A program made the translations under genes and the position numbers. Positions 1-11,713 of a DNA stretch of 64,000 nt are shown piece after piece. Position 1 is the first letter of the stretch. Each line of letters starts with the position of its first letter. The notes under the pieces were generated by a model. It was given only the letters and a program-made list of their open reading frames with translations, was not told the DNA's origin and made no database searches. The stretch covers positions 281,370-345,369 of the forward strand of contig QKWP01000254.1 in NCBI GenBank assembly GCA_003550325.1, in the 5' to 3' direction. Source of the DNA: Gigaspora rosea (taxonomy: Eukaryota > Glomeromycota > Glomeromycetes > Diversisporales > Gigasporaceae).

Positions 1-1760
1 TGTATATTTTATATATAAAATTTAATAAGGTTTTTAGTTCATGAATATATAAAATCAATATTAATAATAATTTAAATCAGTAATTTTACTCTTTCCAACG
101 ATCCCTCGTACCAAATTTTTTCACAAAAATTCGACCTATACAAACTTTGAAGTTAGTATATTTGTACATAACAAAAGCTTTATCTAGAAGCATCTTGGAT
201 AAAGAGTTTCAGATCGAATGTGAGACAACTGAAATAAAGCTAAAAAAGATCTCTCCTTTTGGGTTTGGCTCTCCGGATAGAAGTCTTCGTTACTATAGAA
301 AACGTAGTAGGGCAACAACCCTGAAGTTTTTTGTCAAAAGCTATGGAGGCTTAGGCAGAAGTAGTCTTTTGATCAGATATATTATTTTTCAAAGCATAAC
401 TCTTACACTCTTTACAAGTTTGGTACTCTTTCTATTTCTCCTTGGGCTTTTCGAAATTTCACCAAAAAGTGGGAAATCCAGCTTATCTTCTCCAAAAGAT
501 TGACAATGTTTATTTTGACAAATTGGGAAGGCGTCTGCCTAATCTGATTCAAGTCATAAGTGAGTTTTTGGTCTAAAGAAATAAACAATGAATAACACAT
601 GAAGTCTTTTGAAGGAAAATCTGATACGAAATTTCTTTCCAGAAGGTTCTATTGGGCGCAAGTTTCTCTACGGGTTTTTTTTACAGGGTTTTTATGATTT
701 TACCTATTTTATATATAATGCTTAGATAAATATAGAGTAGAGACTTATTCATTAGTGTATTATATAATTTTTACAATCTAGTACAGGTTTAATAGTACAC
801 TTTTCAGTTCTGTCATTGTTTTCTCTTTTGTTTTTTTTATCTTTGTCTTTCTTTATTTTTCTTTTTGTGTACTTTGGTTATTCGTTTAGGTTTGAAATGT
901 TTTTCCCTCTTTTTATTTTCCCTTGTTACTTGTTTTATTTTCTTTTCGGATAAGATTATCCTATCTGGTTGCGTAGGTAGGAAGAATCTAAAAGAGCTAG
1001 TCTTTGACAGGGCTAACAAAGTCCCTAATTCAATAGATATTTATATCTATGGGAGTTAGTGCGACAGATCACATCTGGGCACGGTTTTCGCAGCCGGATG
1101 ATATTGGACTTAAAATCTATGGGATTTATTATATGTATAACTTAGGTTATTATATGTAAACTAATTAATAAAGTACCAGCGAGACTGTTAAAGTTTAAAA
1201 AAAATAATAATAATAATTTAAATTTTGATTGGTCAGTTTTCACATGATTTGCAATGTGACCAAATATGTTGTGATATTTGATTTATGTGATTAACCAATC
1301 ACAAGAAAGTCCTTCTATATTAGCAGGTCTGCAAGAGCTCACAGGCCTATTAAAACCCAACCCAAAACCGGATATTTAATAAACCTGATATAAATCTGGC
1401 TCACTTTATAAATGGGTTAAAATATTGGACTAGGATTGATTCAAACTCAGCCCAATCCGCAAATCTGTAGATTTAACTCAACCTATTCCAAACTTTAATA
1501 TGTGTATAGCATTTTACTTATTTGTACAAACTGATTTTGTAAATAAACTAAGTATATTAAATAAGGTTAGGCCTTAATATTAGAGACTATAAAGTTAGAA
1601 TAATATTTACTATATATAAAATTTTATTATGTTTAATTAGTTAGATTTAAACAAATAAATAAAAATTAAATAAAAATAAATAAACAAAACTCAAGATTCG
1701 AGTTTGTAATAGTTAAAAATAAATTATTTTATTGATAATTTGCTACTCAATAGAAAAATG
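1..1760. other. AT-rich intergenic DNA
   Basis: No gene is supported here. The only sizeable open frame (147-503, plus) encodes a 118-residue protein I do not recognise. At 1335-1500 there is a decayed stretch of AACCCAACCC-like words resembling the ends of the GC-stuttering hAT MITEs found elsewhere in the window, but I see no target duplication. Confidence 0.5.
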
Positions 1761-1762
1761 AT

Positions 1763-2560
1763 CTTAGTATAAAATAATACAAATTACTATATAAATTCTA
1801 TATATACAAATGCAATGATCATCTAAAGAAAACGTTTTATTTTACTAAGTTAATAAGCAAAGCAATTAATTGAAAGTATAAAGCTTAACAAGATGAATCT
1901 AATAGTGGTTAAATTATCCAAATCAGTTCAGTGAATGCTAAAATATTTCAAAAAATGATTGGCTACCTATATAAAATTACTATATAAACAGATATAAACA
2001 ATAGTTTGTTTATATAAAAATTTTATATAGTCAGCCAATAGTTTTTTGAAGATATCTTAGCATTTATAGTTAGACCTCTATAAATGCAACCTCCATAAAT
2101 GCAATATCTTCCTAAATGCATGTTTTTTTTCGTAAAATGTTATTAGTGCTAAATACATGTTCTATATTCTGTAAATGCATATATTACACTAACCTCCCTA
2201 AATGCATGTAGCCAATCAAATTTTAGTATCTAAAATAGGTTATACAGTTTTTAATAGAAGTTATACAAATTTAATGATCTAATTTTTAAAGTTGCAACTT
2301 AATTGGCTTTCTCTAAATGCAAACCTTTCTAAATGCATGTTATAAGCTTGTTCCTACAAGTTGTATTTATGGAGGTTTGATTGTACTAGACTAATTTGAA
2401 TAATCTAACTACTATTAGATTCGTCTCATTAAGCTCTACAACTTTCAATTAATCACCTTTGCTTATTAACTTAGTAAAATAAAATGTTTTTCTTGGATGA
2501 TCACTGTATTCTGTATATATAGGATTTATATAGTGATCTACGTCATTTTATATAGTGCGG
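1763..2560. mobile_element. Fold-back element with nested MITEs
   Basis: The left arm (about 1763-1933) is the inverted copy of the right arm (about 2388-2560); both contain a conserved block reading TTTTACTAAGTTAATAAGCA or its complement. Between the arms lie a second fold-back (1936-2060, ATGCTAA termini) and a separate pogo-like MITE (2067-2383). The nesting shows at least two rounds of insertion. No coding sequence is present. Outer ends are approximate because the arms have diverged. Confidence 0.6.
2067..2383. mobile_element. Pogo/Tc1-like MITE, TA target duplication
   Basis: The termini are imperfect inverted repeats: the left end contains ACCTCTATAAATGCAACCTC and the right end the complementary AGGTTTGATTG form. 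TA dinucleotides flank both sides (2065-2066 and 2384-2385). The word TAAATGCA recurs about ten times in subterminal positions. The ACCTC-TATAAAT terminus resembles pogo/Tigger-type Tc1/mariner elements, which duplicate TA. It is non-autonomous with no open frame. Confidence 0.6.
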
Positions 2561-4032
2561 AACACCTAAAGGCAACCCTAAATTTGAATATTTTTATTTT
2601 GTAGCCAAACCTGTTTGTACAAAATAGTAGCTTTTTTTAAAAATACAATTATCTGTTATAAAGATAAATTTGGTTAAAAAAGGTGCATTTTTATATGATC
2701 AATAGAAAATATGACAGATAACATAATCTGAAATTATCCAATCAAATTTTATTTTACATTTAATTGGCTAATAATTGATTATATGTTTTATTAAAATTTA
2801 TTAAATTGATACACACTATTAATAACTATATAGCAGAACATTTTTATAATTATGTCTTAACAATAAAAAATGAATGAATAAAACGAAAAGGTGGGACAAA
2901 ATGAAAGACAAGATAAAACGAAGGCAGGACAAAATGAAAAGAAGAGATGAAACTAGACTATTTTGAAGATTATTTGAATTTAAAAAAAAATAATAAAAAA
3001 ATAAAAAAATGGTTTTAAAAAAATGGGCTATAGTTAAGAAAAAAATATTGCAAAGCTTTATAAATATAACAATATAAAAAAGAAATTGGCCAAAGAAAGA
3101 TTGGAAATGGCAAATATATTAAAAGAGAAGTGTAATTTTGAACAGAATTCAAAGAAATACAGTAGCCAGAAGGAATAGTAGTCAGAAGGAATGTAGTAAT
3201 CAAAAAAAATTTAGTAATCAAAAGTATGAAAATATAGATGAAGAAGAAAGAACATGAATACATTTAATTGCAGTACCTCTTATATAGAAAAAAAGATCTA
3301 AAATAAAGACAGTAAAGAAGTTTCCAAATCAATTTATTATTGCAATTTTGGTGCCTCAAGTATACTTACTAATGCAGCCAAAGGAACTTTTAAAATTACC
3401 AGTTTTTTGAGCTTTTAATATCGACATCACCAATATATTCAATATTATAGACTGTGTTCCTGCGATATTCAATTTTGAACTATAATGAAAATAAAAGCAA
3501 TAATAATAATAGTGGTGAAGGTGATAATATTAGTAAGGAAGCACTTTTGAGCTTGGTGATATAACTGCACAGCTTCAGAATGAGCTTTTAAAAAATGAAA
3601 GAACATTCACTGCTTTAGAATATAATGAATGATAGGCTATTTATAAATATTTTATACAGCTATATGATGGTCATGGGAAAGTAAAAGCAAGTGAAGCCAT
3701 AGCGAGCATAGTTTACATCAATCCAAACTATACAAATATAAAAGAGTTTGTTTTTTTAGCAATTTTTATTTGCACAATGAATTATTTCTACTATTTTATT
3801 GTGGCTAGCATCAAAAATATAAACAGTTGGTTGATAATAATAATGTGGCACTAAAATGTATATAGTGAATACAAAAAGAATTAGTGGTAAATAGTGTTAG
3901 TTCATTTCAATTTAGACAATTAGTCAATTTTGTTATTTTACCTGAGCATATAGAAGAGATAAAAAAGTCAATTAGTTTAAGAATAGTGAATATTTTAGAT
4001 TGTCAGTTTAAAATATACTAAAAAGGTATATA

Positions 4033-4170
4033 CTGTAAACTGCCATATAAAAAACCTAGGTCTGTTACATTTTCTCAATTTTAAATCTGATAGTAAACCT
4101 ATATTGTAGACCTGGGGATGATACATAGTGGGTCTACTATTATGGGAATCTTTTATATAGCAGTTTACAG
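4033..4170. mobile_element. 138-bp Tc1/mariner-type MITE inside the DDE transposase
   Basis: The terminal inverted repeats are 20 bp with one mismatch (CTGTAAACTGCCATATAAAA at 4033-4052 against the complement of 4151-4170). TA flanks both ends (4031-4032, 4171-4172). Removing the element and one TA joins the flanks into one reading frame (K-K-V-Y-F-D-K-H-K), which matches the transposase family at that position. This confirms both the insertion and its boundaries. Confidence 0.85.
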
Positions 4171-4390
4171 TACTTTGATAAACACAAGTAAAGGGATATT
4201 GTTCAATATTAGAATAAATTTTTAGAAGAAATAAATATTTTAGAATGACAGATAGCAACTTATAAAAGAATAAATATAGAATGGGTTCTATCTGTAATTA
4301 AAGTAGGCAAGTGAGAGTTGATCCTTGTTACTTATGATAAGTGTATCTTTTATTCATATAATAGAAAAGAGGAATTTGGGTATATGATGA

Positions 4391-4720
4391 TGTCACAAGC
4401 TAAGCCTCAACCTGTGACACTGGTACCCGTGATGTGGTACCCGCGAGTCAAGGCTGTAACACAAACCTGTGACCGAAAGTAACTCGGGATCCAAAGTCGT
4501 TCCGACCCCGAGATCGTAGTAATTAGTCATGACGTTAGTAATTATATTATTACCATAGCGCATAAGAAATGTAGTCACCATAGCATAGGGTAGAGAATAG
4601 ATTAGTAATAGTATATAAGAGAGACAAAATGTAAACTATTATACTTAGCTTAATCAATAAAACTTTCCAAGCTTCGCTTAGAATTAATAAAACCTGTGTT
4701 TAATTTGTCGCCTTGTTATA
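4391..4720 (+). repeat. 5' LTR of the Ty3/gypsy element
   Basis: 330 bp, TG..TA termini (the last C of the expected ACA is T here). It contains a TATATAAGAGAG core-promoter-like segment near 4613-4624 and AATAAA-like polyadenylation signals near 4656-4661. It is the counterpart of 10159-10488. Confidence 0.93.
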
Positions 4721-4820
4721 GTTTGATTAAGCTACTTTCTTGTCTCGGCCTTACCTTCTTGTACATCCTAAGAAATTAAATTTCTAATAAATACTTCTGA
4801 AAATAAATAAACAAACAACA

Positions 4821-6281
4821 ATGGCGGAACTTAATGATATCTTAGCCGCCTTAAATCAAATTCAACAAGAAAATCAAGTATTGCGTCAAGAGAGTGCGGA
4901 ACTCCGGGATGCATTAAACCAACTTCAAATGCAAGAAGCAATTCCTATTCGTGAAGTAGCCGCCCCTATTTAGCAAAGAGAACTGAAAATTAGCCTTCCG
5001 AATAAGTTTGATGAAACCCGTACTAAATTCAGGGGTTTATCAATCAAGTCCGACTTATCATCCGGATGCAACCTAATCAGTACCCGGATAGCCAGACTCA
5101 AGTAGAACTTATCGGAAGTCTGCTAATTGGCCCAGCCCTTGCATAGTTTGCACTACTTCTTGAAACTGAAAATAGGATACTTGGAGATTTTGATGCTTTT
5201 GTTAGAGAGTTCGAATCCACATTTGGAGAGACGGACAAAGCTAGAACAGCGGCAAACAAGATTCGGAAACTTACCCAAGGCAACAAACCAGCCTCTAGTT
5301 ATGCCTCTGAGTTTTGTCAGGTTACTAGTGACCTTGATTGGGGAGAGACAGCACTAATGGATCAATTTAGAACTGGACTCAGAGANCTTAGCCGCCTTAA
5401 ATCAAATTCAACAAGAAAATCAAGTATTGCGTCAAGAGAGTGCGGAACTCCGGGATGCATTAAACCAACTTCAAATGCAAGAAGCAATTCCTATTCGTGA
5501 AGTAGCCGCCCCTATTTAGCAAAGAGAACTGAAAATTAGCCTTCCGAATAAGTTTGATGAAACCCGTACTAAATTCAGGGGTTTATCAATCAAGTCCGAC
5601 TTATCATCCGGATGCAACCTAATCAGTACCCGGATAGCCAGACTCAAGTAGAACTTATCGGAAGTCTGCTAACTGGCCCAGCCCTTGCATAGTTTGCACT
5701 ACTTCTTGAAACTGAAAATAGGAAATTAAGAGACGGACAAAGCTAGAACAGCGGCAAACAAGATTCGAAAACTTACCCAAGGCAACAAACCAGCCTCTAG
5801 TTATGCCTCTGAGTTTTGTCAGGTCGCTAGTGACCTTGATTGGGGAGAGACAGCACTAATGGATCAATTTAGAACTGGACTCAGAGATGATGTGAAAGAT
5901 TTACTACTTACCATGGATGACACCATTTCTCTTAATGATGCTATTACCAAAGCTGTCCAATGTGATAACTGACTTTTTGAACGATATTGAGAATGACAGC
6001 AGGGTAATTATACTAATACTAATTGGAATCAACCAACAACTTCCAGTAAGGACAGTTTAGGTCCAGAACCCATGCAACTTGATGTAGTAAGGGCACGCAC
6101 CCTTTCCAATGAAGAAAAGAAAAGACGCAGAGTAAACAACCTTTGTTTGTATTGTGGTGAACCCGGTTACTTCGCTAAGACCTGCAAAAAAAAGAATAAT
6201 AGCACTCCATGGTATCGGGTTAACATGGCTATTGTAACTCAAGACCAAGTTTCAGGAAAAGAGGAGCCCCAACTGCAGTAG
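4821..6281 (+). pseudogene. gag: gag (capsid and zinc knuckle) of the Ty3 element, disrupted
   Basis: The frame opens with an ATG at 4821 and a heptad-like segment (LNQIQQENQVLRQESAELRD), then hits a TAG at 4972-4974. Capsid-type sequence follows in broken frames (ETENRILGDFDAFVREFES; DKARTAANKIRKLTQG; DLDWGETALMDQFRTGLRDD). The nucleocapsid knuckle at about 6148-6189 reads C-x2-C-x4-Y-x4-C: the usual His is Tyr (codon 6168-6170, CAC to TAC would explain it). The middle is duplicated around the single N at 5386, so the real gag is shorter than it appears here. Confidence 0.8.
5386..5887 (+). repeat. Gap-flanking duplication of gag (probable assembly artefact)
   Basis: The base at 5386 is N. 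The sequence after it (5387-5887) repeats 4841-5385 with a handful of substitutions and a 44-bp deletion near 5724. The left copy ends exactly where the right copy continues into intact gag. This looks like two allelic or paralogous copies laid end to end by scaffolding, not a biological tandem duplication. Confidence 0.75.
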
Positions 6282-6292
6282 GGGAACTGCAG

Positions 6293-9200
6293 TTGGAGGC
6301 TAAAGAAATTCTTTACCCCTTACAACTAACCCCAATAAACACTTTCACCATACCTGTATCTTTAGGGCTTTCAACTAATTCGATAATACGTGTTAGTGCA
6401 TTGATCGACTCGGGAGCATCAGCATGTTTTTTGGATTCCACGTATGCGCATGATCTTTGGTTACCTATTAGAAAGAAAAGTATGCCACTATCAGTCGAAG
6501 TGGTTGATGGACGCGAAATTGCTTCTGGTGTAGTTACTCATGAAACGGGCCTATTAAAACTCTGTTACCTGAATCATTGTGAAAAAATCACATTCAACTT
6601 AATTCCATTAGTACATCACCCAATTATTCTAGGGCTATCGTGGCTAAGTAAACACAACCCAACGATTAATTGGCGGCAACGTACATTGACTTTTCCCATA
6701 ATACTTGTACGCAACATCTTCACCAGCATGATGATGAGGCGCAAATCGGACACATGGAGCAAATTTGCCACATGACTCCTGTACCGGAGAGCTTGGATGC
6801 ACGTGCCCCAATGATATCTACAAAATATGAAGATTTTAATGATGTATTCAGTAAAAAGAAGGCCGGTAGCTTACCCGTACACAGGCCTTACGACTGTGCT
6901 ATTGATTTACACCCCGGGGAACATCCTCTGTGGGGGCCGATTTACAAATTATCCGAACTGGAATTACAGACCTTTAAGCAATATATTGAAGAAAACCTGG
7001 CCAAAGGCTACATACGATACTCGAAATCCCCTGCTAGTGCCCCGTCCTATTTGTTAAAAAGAAGGATGGTACACTGCGGCTATGTGTGAATTATAGTTGC
7101 TTAAATCGTATTACTATAAAAAATAGATACCCACTTCTGCTCGTTTCCGAACTGTTACATCGTCTTGCCGAGGCCCATATATTCACTAAAATTGACTTGA
7201 GGAGTGCATATAATTTAGTTAGAATTAGACCTGGTGACGAATGAAAAACTGCATTCCGTACATATTATGGGCACTTCGAGTATTTGGTGATACCATTTGG
7301 CCTTACCAATGCTCCTGCAGTTTTCCAACATTTGATGAACGATGTCCTTCGCGAATTCTTAGACAGCTTCGTTATCGTATACCTGGATGATATTTTGATC
7401 TACTCAGCAGATTCTGATGAACACGTGGTGCATGTAAGAATGGTACTCGACCGACTTTGTCAATTTGGTCTATATGCTAAACTCGAAAAGTGTGAGTTCG
7501 ACAAGACCAGTGTAGAATTTTTGGGCTATTTAATTACACCTGACGGTATACAAATGGATGCAAAGAAGGTTGAAACAATACTCACCTAGCCAGTCCCAAA
7601 AACTCTTCGGAAAGTTCAACAGTTTCTTGGATTTGCAAATTATTATAGACAATTCATCAGAAACTACTCACAAATCGTAACACCGTTAACAAATTTAACT
7701 TGCCGATCTAATAATCCGTTCCAATGGACCGTGGCGGCTACTCTAGCTTTTAATGCATTAAAAACTGCTTTCATCACGGCCCCTTTCCTGGCTCACGCTG
7801 ATCCGGCTAAACAGTTTTTCTCGAAACTAATGCATCTGATTACGCGTTAGGTGCAATTCTTTCACAAAATCAGGAAGACAGCCTTCTCCACCTCGTCGCT
7901 TTCTTTTCATGGAAGTTTAGTCCTGCAGAAATAAATTATGACATTTATGAAAAAGAGCTTCTAGCCATAGTTACTGCCTTTAAACAATGGCGCCATTATC
8001 TTGAAGGTACTCAACATAAGACGATTGTTTACTGTGACCACAAAAATCTGCAACAATTCGCCACTTCTAAAATTCTCAATCGTCGACAAGCCCGTTGGTC
8101 ATTAGTTTTATCTAACTTCAACTTTGAGATATCCTTTCGACCTGGAAAAGATCAAGGAAAAGCAGATGCTTTGTTACGGAGATCCGATTATAAACCGAAT
8201 TCAACAGCCCCACGACCTATTACAATATTGGACCTGGTTAAATTAGTAATCAATGCAGTATCAACTGTATCTGATGCTAATGACCTACTAAGTCATATCT
8301 GTCTTCACTTGCAGTCAGACCCTCTTGCTCGTGAAGTGATTGAACAATTGGATAAGACCACCTTGCAGCCGAAGTATCAAAAATTCTCTTATGAAGATGG
8401 ACTTATATACAAAAATGGACTCCTATACATACCTGTACTGACAGAAAAATTAGAGATATTACACGTATGACATGACTCGAAAATAGCCAGTCATTTTGGG
8501 GAAACTAAAACTATTGAGTTAGTGTCCAGGGATTACTAGTGGCCTAAACTCCGGTCGTTCATACATGAGTATATCGGGACATGCGATATATGTAGCAGGT
8601 CAAAAACACCAAGACATCATCCTTATGGGCTTTTGTTACCTTTACCCAATGTTGTACATGGACATTGTCCCACCAATTTTACAGGAACACAGACAGTCCG
8701 GGACGGGACGTCCGGGACATGTCCGCAATAATGTCCCAACACGATATTGTTCGCAAACAATGTCCCACTAATTTTTAACTTTGTCCCTACTATGTCCAGA
8801 ACATGCCTGCTGGGTAAAACCAATCAAATTGCGGAATTATACAAACCCTTGGTTTGCGTTTTGTAAAAAATGACAATAATTTATGATGGATACAACGAAT
8901 TTTATTGGTTGGTGATTATGTATTGATTCGACGAATATCTGGGACAAAAAAAATTCTGGGCAGACATGTTCCGGACATCCCGTCCCAGACTGTCCACTGC
9001 TCGTGTCTGTGTCCCATGACAACACTGCCTTTACCAATCCCTTCTCGTCAATAGCAGTCCATAACCATGGACTTTATAGTTCACTTACCAATGTCTTCAG
9101 GATTCGACTCCGTCCTAGTAGTGGTGGATAGATTAACCAAAATGGCTCATTTTATAGCTTGCAGTACTAAAATATTCGCAGAACAAACAGCTCAACTAGT

Positions 9201-10158
9201 ATTGAAAGAAGTAGTTCGATTGCACGGCATCCCTAAGGAAATTATAACTAACAGAGGACCCCAATTTACCTCTTATTTTTGAAAACACCTTTTTAATGCC
9301 CTAGGGACGAAAATTAACTTGTCTTCCGCTTTCTATCCTCAATCAGATGGCCAGAGCGAAAGGGTTAACCAGCTATTGGAACAATATTTAAGGTGCTCCA
9401 TAAACTACCACCAAGATGACTGGGTCTTGTTGTTACCTCTAGCCGAGTTTGCATACAACAACTCAGTGCATGCATCAACCAATACCTCACCATTTTCTGC
9501 CAACTATGGATTTCATCCTCGATTTGATATACGAACACCAAAGCATTGTGAGGTACCGGCCATTGAAGATAAAGCAAATTACCTACAACAAATAAAACAG
9601 GCTCTTGTACAAGAATTAGAAAGAGCACAAAAACACTATAAAAACAATGCAGATAAATTGCGCAAAGAATCCCCTCACTATAAACCTGGTGATAAAGTAT
9701 GGCTGTTACGATATAATATTACCACCCAGCGTCCCTGTGATAAATTAGACTATAAGAAGTTGGGTCCTTATTGCATCAAGGAACAGATTAACCCGGTAGC
9801 TTTTCATTTAGACCTACCTTCTTCGCTCAAGATCCACAATGTTTTCCATGTCTTCTTGTTAGATCCATACGTTGAAAACAAATTTCCCAGCAGACATGTT
9901 GAACCACCACCGCCTGTAATGATTGTAGACGAACCTGCGTTCGAAGTTGAAAAAATTCTGGATTCTAAAGTTTCAAGAGGAAAACATTTTTACTTGGTAG
10001 ATTGGAAAGGCTATGACCCAAGTGAACGATCCTGGAAACCATGTAAAAATGTAGCTTACGCACAGGACGCTATTCATCTTTTCCATCTTCAATACCTACA
10101 CAAGTCAAGTCAAGCGACAATAAAAGCAGACAAAAGAAGGGGCTTAAGGGGAAGATAA
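6293..10158 (+). pseudogene. pol: pol polyprotein of the Ty3 element (PR-RT-RH-INT-chromodomain), disrupted
   Basis: Protease: D-S-G-A at about 6407-6418 and I-L-G-L. Reverse transcriptase: YLDD at 7380-7391, preceded by [11 protein letters not shown]. RNase H: begins E-T-N-A-S-D-Y-A, so the first catalytic Asp is Asn (7829-7831); YDIYEKELLAIV and YCDHKNLQ follow. Integrase: H-H-C-C zinc site (HDSKIASHFG..CDIC, 8470-8595), MDFIVHL (9067), then ITNRGPQF with the second catalytic Asp changed to Asn (9250-9252), and GQSERVNQ carrying the Glu. Chromodomain: FEVEKILDSKVSRGKHFYLV..DWKGYDPSERSW (about 9945-10040). Stops at 7242, 7587, 8468, 8537, 9052 and 9280 all lie where the family has, or plausibly had, Trp. 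Frameshifts lie near 7050 and 7815. The reading frame ends with TAA just before the 3' LTR. Confidence 0.9.
8647..9027. mobile_element. 381-bp hAT-type MITE inserted in the integrase domain
   Basis: A perfect 8-bp target duplication CCTTTACC flanks it (8639-8646 and 9028-9035). The terminal inverted repeats are CAATGTTGTACATGGACA on the left and CAGTGTTGTCATGGGACA (complement) on the right. The word GGGACATGTCC and variants recur near both ends. Removing it rejoins the Leu-Pro-Leu-Pro segment ahead of the integrase core. 8-bp duplications and CAGTGTTG-type ends are hAT hallmarks. No coding capacity. Confidence 0.9.
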
Positions 10159-10488
10159 TGTCACAAGCTAAGCCTCAACCTGTGACACCGGTACCCGTGA
10201 TAAAGTACCCACGAGTCAAGGCCATAACACAAACCTGTGACCAAAAGTAACTCGGGATCCAAAGTCGTTCTGACCCCGAGATCATAGTAATTAGTCATGG
10301 CGTTAGTAATTATATTATTACCATAGCGCATAAGAAATGTAGTCACCATAGCGTAGGGTAAAGAATAGATTAGTAATAGTATATAAGAGAGACAAAATGT
10401 AAACTATTATACTTAGCTTAATCAATAAAACTTTTCAAGCTTCGCTTAGAATTAATAAAACCTGTGTTTAATTTGTCGCCTTGTTACA
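10159..10488 (+). repeat. 3' LTR of the Ty3/gypsy element
   Basis: 330 bp with TGT..ACA ends, followed by target duplication GATGA (10489-10493). About 15 hand-counted differences from the 5' LTR, dominated by C/T and G/A changes, several in CG context. Confidence 0.93.
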
Positions 10489-11257
10489 GATGAATGATAC
10501 CATTATATATAAAAGAAATGGAAAGTCAATTATAGTAAGTGAATTTGTTTTAAAGGTGTGCAGTAAATTACAACTAAGTGAAGAAGAAAAGGAAAATTAT
10601 TATAATATTCTTGTAGAAGCATGCTATTATTTTATGCCCAGTAAAAATAATAAAAATTACTAGATAATTGAATATTTATTAAAACAATCAAGAAATAGTC
10701 AAAGTTCTCTAGTACAATAGCAGTCTTCACTTTTTATAACAGTACAAATTATGTAGTATTTGCAAATGATGTTCTTATACAATAGCACAAAGAATAAACA
10801 AAGATCCTGAAGAAAAGCAAAGTATAATATAGCCAACAACTCTTTACTGATGCTAATAGTTGACAGAGAGAGCAGACAAAAGTATTTGAAGAGAATTACT
10901 TTGATTCCGATTTGAAAGGAAAGCCAAAAAAAATAAAGAAGATGTTAGAAGAAAGAGAACTTTTTAAAGAGGTATTAAATTTGGATTGTTTAATGTGTAA
11001 AAAAAGAATAATCTAGGTAGAACAAATTGTTGCTTAAGGAAAATTATAACCTCTCAACCAGATTTTGTTGCTCAAAAGTCCGCTATTGTAAAATTAATTG
11101 AAGATGCTAGCTATATCTGCATTTTTTATTCAAAGTTTCACTATGAACTTAATTTTATTAAAATGTATTGAGGTGGCTAAGTGAAATTACTGTGATTACA
11201 TATAGACCAGCTTACAAGAAACTGTTTTATAAGCACTTGATTTAGTAAATATTATTA

Positions 11258-11408
11258 GGGGAGTAACAAAAATCAGGTGATTTTTTAGGGGGGAGGGGGG
11301 TAAAAAAAGTTAAAATTATATATAAGAACCTGACTATTTATATATTAAGGAAGAGGGAGGGGGGTAGGCCTCTGATAAAAAATAATCAGGTGATTAATAA
11401 CACTGCCC
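11258..11408. mobile_element. Harbinger-like MITE, copy 1
   Basis: GGGGAGT... and ...ACTGCCC termini with TTA on both sides (11255-11257, 11409-11411). Subterminal blocks read ATCAGGTGATT and AATCAGGTGATTAAT. G-rich runs (GGGGGGAGGGGGG; GGAGGGGGG) and GGCCTCTGATAAAAAATAAT are diagnostic of the family, which has further copies at 18372-18511 and 63845-63928. A 3-bp TWA duplication suggests PIF/Harbinger; that superfamily call is inference. Confidence 0.7.
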
Positions 11409-11713
11409 TTACAATAAAACAATTTGCTCACAAATTATAGAGATATATAAAGTTGTATAGTAAAAGATTGACAGAAAAGTTGGCAGAATATATATAAAAT
11501 ATTTAAATCATACAGAAGAGTTCCTCAAAACAAATTGGCTTCATTTATTCAAAAAAATAAAGAAGTAGTTACTGTTTAATAAATAAATAAAAATTTAATG
11601 GCGATTAAATAAATAAATAAAATTTAAATGCAATTAAATAAATGAAGTAAATTTAATGTATGATTAAAAAAAAAATCAAATAAATAAATAAATAAATTGA
11701 TATATAATTAAAT

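Larger units (their letters stand above)
4391..10488 (+). mobile_element. Complete Ty3/gypsy chromovirus LTR retrotransposon
   Basis: Two 330-bp LTRs begin TGTCACAAGC and end in TTGTTA(C/T)A. The element is flanked by a perfect 5-bp target duplication GATGA (4386-4390 and 10489-10493). Order inside: gag with zinc knuckle, aspartic protease, reverse transcriptase, RNase H, integrase, C-terminal chromodomain, which is the chromovirus branch of Ty3/gypsy. A purine-rich tract (AAGGGGAAGATAA, 10146-10158) precedes the 3' LTR. I found no canonical primer-binding site right after the 5' LTR. Hand alignment gives about 15 differences between LTRs (about 4.5%), nearly all transitions and many at CpG. 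The element is dead: several stops, frameshifts, a MITE in integrase, and an assembly gap in gag. Confidence 0.95.
3547..11250 (+). pseudogene. Decayed DDE transposase gene, split by a MITE and a Ty3 element
   Basis: Fragments of one transposase run in order on the plus strand. The N-terminal region (3547-3950) holds a GKVKASEAIASIVY segment and HQKYKQLV. KKVYFD/KHK straddles the MITE at 4033-4170. TYDKCIFYSYNRKEE (4320-4380) corresponds to the family's T-H-D-E-x-T-F motif. After the retrotransposon come GKSIIVSEF, the segment DLKGKPKKIKKMLEER (about 10910-10950), LDCLMCKK, QPDFVAQK and CIFYSKFHYELNFIKMY (about 11120-11170). The family ends with a catalytic Glu in N-F-I-E-x-Y-W; here it reads N-F-I-K, so the Glu is lost. 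Stops and frameshifts are frequent. The family is assigned from memory of multi-copy DDE proteins in glomeromycotan and basidiomycete genomes. Confidence 0.75.

Noticed and set aside
147-503. 118-codon plus-strand open frame with a hydrophobic C-terminal stretch
   Set aside because: No recognisable domain or splice context, and it lies in AT-rich DNA where frames of this length can arise by chance.
4721-4820. Primer-binding site directly after the 5' LTR
   Set aside because: The bases after the LTR do not begin with TGG or match a tRNA 3' end that I recognise, so none is annotated.
7242-9282. Reassigned genetic code with TGA read as Trp
   Set aside because: TAG as well as TGA occurs at Trp positions, and the same genes carry frameshifts and catalytic substitutions; mutational decay explains the data.
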